A DNA stretch of 64,000 bases from Hamadaea flava (lineage in GTDB: Bacteria > Actinomycetota > Actinomycetes > Mycobacteriales > Micromonosporaceae). The DNA is taken from contig NZ_JAMZDZ010000001.1 in NCBI RefSeq assembly GCF_024172085.1, positions 3,472,001 to 3,536,000 of the forward strand, written 5' to 3'. Within the stretch, counting starts at the first letter, position 1. Every line of letters begins with the position of its first letter. A program made the translations under genes and the position numbers. The notes under the pieces are model-generated. The model was not told where the DNA came from, ran no database searches, and was given only the letters and a program-made list of their open reading frames with translations. Below are positions 57,491-64,000 of the stretch, piece after piece.

Positions 57491-58282
57491 TTAGTAGCGG
57501 AGGGCGTCGGTGTCGACGAAGCCGTGCGCGAGGATCACGGCGGGCCCGGCCAGCCAGCACGTCTGATCGTCGACCGTGACGACCAGACGGCCGCCGGGAA
57601 CGTCGACGGTCACGGTCCCCGTCGTACGGCCACCCGCGTGCAGGTACGCGACCGCGACCGCGCAAGTACCGGTGCCGCACGAGAGGGTTTCGCCGCTGCC
57701 GCGCTCGTACACCCGCATCCGCAGGTGATCGGGCTCCAGCTCGGTGTAGAACTCGACGTTGACGCCTTCGGGATAGAAGTCGGTGTCGAACGCGGGCGAC
57801 TCCCACAGGTGGAGCGGTTCGACCGTCGGCACCGGGCACACGAGATGCGGGTTGCCCATCGAGACGCCGACGCCGTCGAACTTGGCGTCGCCGATCTGCG
57901 CCCACGAGGTCCCCAGCAGGACGGGCGCGCCCATGTCGACGCGGAACCCCGGGCCCTCGGGCAGTGCCGTACGCAGTCCGGCCCGGGTCGCGATCGGAAT
58001 CGGGGCGTCCTCGGCCACCCGGCCGCTCTCCACGAGGTGCCGGGCGAAGACGCGTACGCCGTTCCCGCACATCTCCGACAGCGAGCCGTCGGAGTTCCAG
58101 TAGTCCATGAACCAGGCGGCACCCGGCGACGTGTTCGGCAACACCCGCAGTACGCCGTCCGCCCCGATGCCGAAATGCCGGTCGCACAACGCCGCCACCA
58201 GTTCCGGGGTGAGCGGGACGTCGGCGTCGAGGATCACGAAGTCGTTGCCGGTCCCGTGACCCTTCGCGTACGGAAGTCTCAC
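57491..58282 (-). CDS. dapF: Diaminopimelate epimerase
   Basis: 263 residues. Converts LL- to meso-diaminopimelate for peptidoglycan and lysine. The two catalytic cysteines are in place: Cys72 in EMCGNGVRVFARH and Cys202 in LSCGTGTCAVAVA; the start KGHGTGNDFVILD is typical. GTG 58282 overlaps the miaA stop (GTGA), giving a translationally coupled miaA-dapF pair, as in other actinobacteria. Confidence 0.96.
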   Translation of the reverse strand: MRLPYAKGHGTGNDFVILDADVPLTPELVAALCDRHFGIGADGVLRVLPNTSPGAAWFMDYWNSDGSLSEMCGNGVRVFARHLVESGRVAEDAPIPIATRAGLRTALPEGPGFRVDMGAPVLLGTSWAQIGDAKFDGVGVSMGNPHLVCPVPTVEPLHLWESPAFDTDFYPEGVNVEFYTELEPDHLRMRVYERGSGETLSCGTGTCAVAVAYLHAGGRTTGTVTVDVPGGRLVVTVDDQTCWLAGPAVILAHGFVDTDALRY

Positions 58283-59187
58283 GACGCCACCCCCTCGACC
58301 GCGCTGACCACTTGCAGCGCCTGTTCCACCAGATCCTCCCGCGCGCCGTCGAGCCAGGTGATCGCGGGGTCGCGCCGGAACCACGTGCGCTGCCGCCGGA
58401 CGAAGCGTCGGGTGCCGGTGACGGTCGCCGCGAACGCCTCCTCCTCGGTGCAGTCGCCGTCGAGGTAGGCGAGAACCTGTTGGTAGCCCAGCGCCCGGGA
58501 GGCCGTCTTCCCGTCGCGCAGTCCTTGGGGGATCAGCCCCCGCACCTCGTCGACGAGCCCGTCCTGCCACATCTTGCGTACCCGTAGTTCGATCCGTTCG
58601 GGCAGGTCGTCGCGATCGACCGCGAGTTGCAGGCTTTCGTAGCGCGGAGTCGGCGCGGGCAGCGCGGCGGTGAACGGAAGCCCGGTGATCTCGATCACCT
58701 CGAGCGCGCGGACGATGCGCCGGCCGTTGCTCGGCAGGATCTTCGCGGCGGCCGCGGGGTCGCGGTCGGCCAGCCGCCGATGCAGCGGCAACGGACCGGT
58801 CACCGCCAGTTCGGCCTCGAGCCGCGCGCGCACGTCCGGGTCCGTGCCCGGAAACTCGAACTCCTCCAGCACCGCGCGCAGATACAGGCCCGTGCCGCCG
58901 ACGAGCATAGGGGTACGCCCACGCGCGGCGACCTGCGCTATCGCGTCGCGTGCGAGGTCCTGGAAGACGGCCACGCTGGCCGTCTCGGTGACCGGCCAGA
59001 TGTCCAGCAGATGATGCGGTACGCCTTCCCGCTCGTCGGGAGACAGTTTCGCGGTGCCGATGTCCATGCCACGGTAGAACTGCATGGAGTCGCAGTTGAT
59101 CACCTCGGCGTCCAGGACATGGGCGAGCGCGATCGACAGAGCCGATTTTCCGGCCGCTGTCGGACCCACGATGGCGATCACCCGCAT
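58279..59187 (-). CDS. miaA: tRNA dimethylallyltransferase
   Basis: 302 residues. Adds a dimethylallyl group to A37 of tRNAs reading UNN codons. P-loop GPTAAGKS (8-15), INCDSMQFYRGMDIGTAK, a GGTGLYLRAVL segment and the TASRALGYQQVLAYL tRNA-binding region are conserved. ATG 59187. Together with miaB it makes ms2i6A37; both genes lie within 4 kb, separated by the DUF349 gene on the other strand. Confidence 0.96.
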   Translation of the reverse strand: MRVIAIVGPTAAGKSALSIALAHVLDAEVINCDSMQFYRGMDIGTAKLSPDEREGVPHHLLDIWPVTETASVAVFQDLARDAIAQVAARGRTPMLVGGTGLYLRAVLEEFEFPGTDPDVRARLEAELAVTGPLPLHRRLADRDPAAAAKILPSNGRRIVRALEVIEITGLPFTAALPAPTPRYESLQLAVDRDDLPERIELRVRKMWQDGLVDEVRGLIPQGLRDGKTASRALGYQQVLAYLDGDCTEEEAFAATVTGTRRFVRRQRTWFRRDPAITWLDGAREDLVEQALQVVSAVEGVAS

Positions 59188-59391
59188 CGGACAACCGTAA
59201 CCTTTTCGTGCCCCGCGACTTGCGGGTGAGAGGCTGTCAGAATCATCAAGGACACCGTATGGTCACGGTCGGCCGCAGGCGGTGGACGCACACCGGGTAA
59301 GACCTGTGACAATGCGGGAGCAACTTCTTACGCGCGCTGGCGGGCGGCTCCGGAGGACCGGACCGGCCCGGGAAGACTGAGGATGGGCACA

Positions 59392-60597
59392 ATGAGCGAC
59401 TGGACGACCTTCGGCCGGATCGACGAGGACGGCACGGTCTACGTGCGGACCGGCGAGGGAGAACGAGTCGTCGGATCCTGGCAGGCGGGCACCCCGGAAG
59501 AGGGCCTGGCCCACTTCGCCCGGCGCTACGCCGACCTGCTCACCGAGGTGGAGCTGCTGGAGACCCGGCTGGGCAACGGCTCGGCCGACCCCGGGCACAC
59601 CCTGACGGCGGTGCGCAAGCTGCTCGCCGGGATGCCAGAGGCACACGTCGTCGGCGACATCCCCACGCTCACCGCTCGTCTGGAGCGCCTGGCCACCGCG
59701 GCCGAGGAGAAGGCCGGCGCGGCCAAGGCCGCCCGTGACGCCGCCCGGGTCGAGGCGGTGGCCCGCAAGACCGCCCTCGTCGAGGAGGCCGAGAAGCTGG
59801 CCGCCGAGGCGACCGGCTGGAAGGCCGCCGGCGACCGGCTCAAGGAGATCCTCGACGAGTGGAAGTTGATCCGCGGGATCGACAAGAAGACCGACGGCGA
59901 GCTGTGGAAGCGGTTCGCGGCCGCCCGCGACGGCTTCACCCGCCGCCGCGGCGCCCACTTCGCCAGCCTCGACGCCCAGCGCAAGCAGGCGCAGGGCGGC
60001 AAGGAGGAGCTCGTCGCCGAGGCCGAGAAGCTGTCGGACTCCACCGAGTGGAACGCGACGGCGGCCCGCCTCAAGGAGCTGATGAACGAGTGGAAGGCCG
60101 CTCCCCGCGCCGCCAAGGAAGCTGAGCAGAAGCTCTGGGAGAGGTTCCGCGCCGCGCAGGACGCGTTCTTCACCCGCCGCAGCGAGGTCTTCTCGGCTCG
60201 CGACGCCGAGCAGAAGGTGGCCCTGGGCAAGCGCCAGGAGCTGCTGTCGCAGGCGGAGGGGCTGGACGTGGACGCCGACCCGAAGGCCGCTCAGGCGGCG
60301 CTGCGGGACATCCAAGGCCAGTGGCACGACTCCGGCCGGGTCAGCCGGGAGGCCGCCGCCGGGCTGGAGCGCCGGCTGCGCGCGGTCGAGGACAAGGTGC
60401 GGTCGGCGATGGACTCGGCGTGGCGCCGGGTCGAGCCGTCGGCCAACCCGATGCTCGACCAGATGCGCAAGCAGGTCGCCGAGGCCGAGCAGAAGCTGGC
60501 CAAGGCGCAGGCCGCCGGCGACGCCAAGCGGATCAAGGAGGCCCAGGCCGCCCTGGACTCCAAGAAGGCGTTCCTCGCGCTCGCCGAGCAGGCGTAA
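59392..60597 (+). CDS. DUF349 helical repeat protein
   Basis: 401 residues, mostly long charged helices. After a small N-terminal beta region (WTTFGRIDEDGTVYVRT) come at least three DUF349 repeats of about 70 residues (TGWKAAGDRLKEILDEWKLI; TEWNATAARLKELMNEWKAA; ALRDIQGQWHDSGRVS), then a C-terminal coiled coil (QVAEAEQKLAKAQAAGD). Function unknown. ATG 59392 with GAGG upstream; ATG 59383 is also possible. Its location between miaA and miaB is conserved in actinobacteria. Confidence 0.88.
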   Translation: MSDWTTFGRIDEDGTVYVRTGEGERVVGSWQAGTPEEGLAHFARRYADLLTEVELLETRLGNGSADPGHTLTAVRKLLAGMPEAHVVGDIPTLTARLERLATAAEEKAGAAKAARDAARVEAVARKTALVEEAEKLAAEATGWKAAGDRLKEILDEWKLIRGIDKKTDGELWKRFAAARDGFTRRRGAHFASLDAQRKQAQGGKEELVAEAEKLSDSTEWNATAARLKELMNEWKAAPRAAKEAEQKLWERFRAAQDAFFTRRSEVFSARDAEQKVALGKRQELLSQAEGLDVDADPKAAQAALRDIQGQWHDSGRVSREAAAGLERRLRAVEDKVRSAMDSAWRRVEPSANPMLDQMRKQVAEAEQKLAKAQAAGDAKRIKEAQAALDSKKAFLALAEQA

Positions 60598-60610
60598 CCA
60601 CCGACACGGC

Positions 60611-60642
60611 AACGGCCGCCTCCCTGCTGGGGGGCGGCCGTT
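60611..60642. terminator. Bidirectional terminator between DUF349 gene and miaB
   Basis: 14-bp stem (60611-60624 with 60629-60642) with one wobble position and a TGCT loop, between convergent stops. Confidence 0.8.
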
Positions 60643-60667
60643 CGCTTGTCTGGCTTGTCTGGCTTTG

Positions 60668-62140
60668 TCAGCAGGCGCAGGCGTCGACGGTCGGCGCAGC
60701 CTGCTGGGGCGCGCCGATCGTCGGCAGGCCCAGCATCACGCCCGGCGTCCGAGCCACCCGGCCGGCCTCGAAGGCGTCGCCGGCCCGCGTACGCCGATGG
60801 CTGAGCACCGCGCCGTCCGCGTTGAGGTGGTGCGGGGCGGCGTACGTGATCTCGGTGGTGATGACGTCGCCGGGGCGGATGGTCGCGGCCTCCGCCGGCG
60901 CGACGGCGAAGTGGACGAGGCGGCCGTCGCGGGCCCGCCCGGACATGCGACCGGTGACGGCGTCCTTACGGCCCTCCCCCACGGCCACGAGCACCTCGGG
61001 ACGGCTGCCGATCAGCTTCTTGTTCTCGTCCCAGGTGACCTCTTCGACCACCGCGATCAGGCGCTCGTAGCGTTCCTGGACGACCTGCTTCGGCAACTGG
61101 TCCGGCATCGTCGCGGCCGGGGTGCCGGGCCGGATCGAGTACTGGAAGGTGAACGCGGAGGCGAATCGGGCCTGCCGCACCACGTCCAGGGTGGCCTGGA
61201 AGTCCTCCTCGGTCTCGCCGGGGAAGCCCACGATGATGTCGGTGGTGATCGCGGCGTCCGGCATCGACTCGCGTACCTTGTCGAGGATGCCGAGGTAGCG
61301 CTCCGACCGGTAGCTGCGCTTCATCGCCTTCAGTACGCGGTCCGACCCGGACTGAAGCGGCATGTGCAGCTGGTGGCAGACGTTCGAGGTCTCCGCCATG
61401 GCGGCGATGACGTCGTCGGTGAACGCGGCCGGATGCGGGCTGGTGAAGCGAACCCGCTCCAGCCCCTCGATCCCGCCGGTCGCCCGCAGAAGCTTGCCGA
61501 ACGCGAGCCGATCGCCGAACTCGACTCCGTAGGTGTTGACGTTCTGGCCGAGCAGGGTCACCTCGAGGACGCCCTCGTCGACGAGCGCCTGCACCTCGGC
61601 GAGCACGTCGCCGGGGCGGCGGTCCTTCTCCTTGCCCCGCAGGCTCGGGACGATGCAGAAGGTGCAGGTGTTGTTGCAGCCCACCGAGATGGAGACCCAA
61701 CCGGCGTAGGTGGACTCACGCCGGGTCGGCAGCGTCGACGGGAAGACTTCGAGGGACTCGAGGATCTCGACCTCGGCCTCCTCGTTGTGCCGCGCCCGCT
61801 CCAGCAGCACCGGCAGCGAGCCGATGTTGTGCGTACCGAAGACGACGTCGACCCAGGGCGCCTTCTTGACGATCTCGCCCTGGTCCTTCTGGGCCAGGCA
61901 ACCGCCGACGGCGATCTGCATGCCGGGGTTCTTCACCTTCTGCGGCCGCAGATGCCCAAGGTTCCCGTAAAGCCGATTGTCGGCGTTCTCACGGACGGCG
62001 CAGGTGTTGAAGACCACGACGTCGGCGTCATCGTCCTCGGCTCGCACATAGCCGGCCGCATCCAGCAACCCGGAGATGCGTTCCGAGTCGTGCATGTTCA
62101 TCTGGCAGCCGTACGTGACGACCTTGTAGCTCCGAGACAC
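60668..62140 (-). CDS. miaB: tRNA-2-methylthio-N6-dimethylallyladenosine synthase
   Basis: 490-residue radical-SAM methylthiotransferase. The auxiliary cluster cysteines are Cys12, Cys47 and Cys81 (YGCQMN, NTCAVRE, GGCLAQ); the radical-SAM cysteines are Cys155, Cys159 and Cys162 ([12 protein letters not shown]). A C-terminal TRAM domain follows, with an unusual CAC end. GTG start 62140 with GGGAGG. The frame continues upstream antisense to nothing known and was trimmed. It acts on the MiaA product. Confidence 0.95.
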   Translation of the reverse strand: MSRSYKVVTYGCQMNMHDSERISGLLDAAGYVRAEDDDADVVVFNTCAVRENADNRLYGNLGHLRPQKVKNPGMQIAVGGCLAQKDQGEIVKKAPWVDVVFGTHNIGSLPVLLERARHNEEAEVEILESLEVFPSTLPTRRESTYAGWVSISVGCNNTCTFCIVPSLRGKEKDRRPGDVLAEVQALVDEGVLEVTLLGQNVNTYGVEFGDRLAFGKLLRATGGIEGLERVRFTSPHPAAFTDDVIAAMAETSNVCHQLHMPLQSGSDRVLKAMKRSYRSERYLGILDKVRESMPDAAITTDIIVGFPGETEEDFQATLDVVRQARFASAFTFQYSIRPGTPAATMPDQLPKQVVQERYERLIAVVEEVTWDENKKLIGSRPEVLVAVGEGRKDAVTGRMSGRARDGRLVHFAVAPAEAATIRPGDVITTEITYAAPHHLNADGAVLSHRRTRAGDAFEAGRVARTPGVMLGLPTIGAPQQAAPTVDACAC

Positions 62141-62268
62141 CGTAATCCTCCCTACCCGCTCCCCCAGCGTACCGACCCGGGCCGGATGGCCCGGGTCGGC
62201 CTTGCGCGGAGCCTTCAGCGTCGCGGGAGGGACGGGCCGGACCACCGCGAGGGTCCGAAATGATGGTT

Positions 62269-63552
<1,284 letters not shown>

Positions 63553-63862
63553 GGTGGTCCCTCGCACGCTTGGTGATAGTCACGGATCTCTAAGGTTTCT
63601 GGTGAATCCCTTCAGGTTTACGGTAACGGCTTGGCCACGAGGTGCGGCGAGGTCCAGCGGTGTTGTCTACGTCACGCGATCGGCGGGCCCCGCGCTAGTC
63701 CGGACGGACAGGCCGTCGTCACCAGGGTGTTATGACCCCGTGACCAAACGGGTTGCTTCCTGTCACTCAGGTCGCTCTAGACTGCCTTCGCATCAAAGCC
63801 CCTTCACGCCGGCGCCGGGCTCATGGATGCGCCTCGCCGGTCACCTCTCGGAGGACATCTGC
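63553..63862. promoter_or_regulatory. 310-bp divergent promoter region between gltA and the ABC transporter
   Basis: No gene seen. Plus-strand TTGCTT (63753-63758) with TAGACT (63778-63783) at 19-bp spacing is a candidate promoter for the transporter. The gltA-proximal half is AT-richer and probably holds the gltA promoter on the other strand. Confidence 0.4.
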
Positions 63863-64000
63863 ATGACCACTGCGTCACCGGCCACGCCGCAGACCCTGAT
63901 CGAGTTGGACGGTGTCAACAAGTGGTTCGGGAAGCTGCACGTCCTACGGGACGTCAACCTCTCGGTGAACCGCGGTGAGGTGGTCGTCGTCATCGGCCCC
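63863..64000 (+). CDS. Amino-acid ABC transporter ATP-binding protein (5' end only)
   Basis: 46 codons before the window ends: IELDGVNKWFGKLHVLRDVNLSVNRGEVVVVIGP, the A-loop strand up to just before Walker A. This is typical of polar amino-acid importers (GluA/GlnQ), and a glutamate transporter is usual next to miaB in actinobacteria. ATG 63863 with GGAGG at 63850-63854. Substrate is inferred from synteny. Confidence 0.8.
   Translation, partial: MTTASPATPQTLIELDGVNKWFGKLHVLRDVNLSVNRGEVVVVIGP

Overview
The window is high-GC DNA from a filamentous actinomycete. The evidence is GTG and TTG starts, dense 4-bp ATGA/GTGA overlaps, many actinobacteria-only DUF families, a geosmin synthase and a Spo0M-type sporulation protein. 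I infer Micromonosporaceae, but nothing here proves the family. No tRNA, rRNA, CRISPR array or recognisable transposase was seen.

Backbone. Two stretches follow, as I recall it, the gene order of the Mycobacterium tuberculosis sigA-to-recA region. The first (1-19.8 kb) holds a KimA-like K+ importer, two TrkA proteins, DUF3159, an OB-fold protein, DUF3710, dut, DUF3093, DUF4193, a LytR_C protein, suhB, sigA, a DUF7455 protein, a TRIC channel, a helicase, DUF3039, psuG and its kinase, DUF3099, tag, a second sigma factor and Spo0M. The second (40-64 kb) holds ideR, a class II ribonucleotide reductase with nrdR, lexA, hflX, malic enzyme, dapF, miaA, a DUF349 protein, miaB, gltA and the start of an amino-acid ABC transporter.

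Accessory DNA lies between sigB and ideR (19.9-40.2 kb) and between ideR and nrdJ (41.0-48.1 kb). The centrepiece is at 25.7-32.8 kb. A family 2B encapsulin shell gene (EshA-type, with an inserted cyclic-nucleotide-binding domain) is followed, with an 8-bp overlap, by a polyprenyl diphosphate synthase, a secreted membrane-anchored protein and a DUF4239 membrane protein. A two-domain geosmin synthase is divergent from the shell gene. This looks like a terpene-making protein nanocompartment in which prenyl substrate supply and cyclisation may both be encapsulated. Other accessory modules are a DUF397/Scr1-type regulator/methyltransferase cluster, an ArsR/S41-peptidase pair with palindromic operators, a DUF234-type ATPase, a Pat-like acetyltransferase with an AcuC deacetylase, a Uma2 nuclease and a probable toxin-antitoxin operon with a 28-bp palindrome.

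DNA-level structure. There are four copies of a dispersed hairpin (near 2.9, 25.0, 45.9 and 57.4 kb), mostly between convergent genes. A 71-bp inverted repeat (68/71 identical) brackets the sigB-spo0M pair. A 197-bp tract is identical, including synonymous sites, between sigA and the second sigma gene. Two NrdR boxes lie 32 bp apart upstream of nrdRJ. All identifications come from reading the sequence and remembered family features; no search was run.
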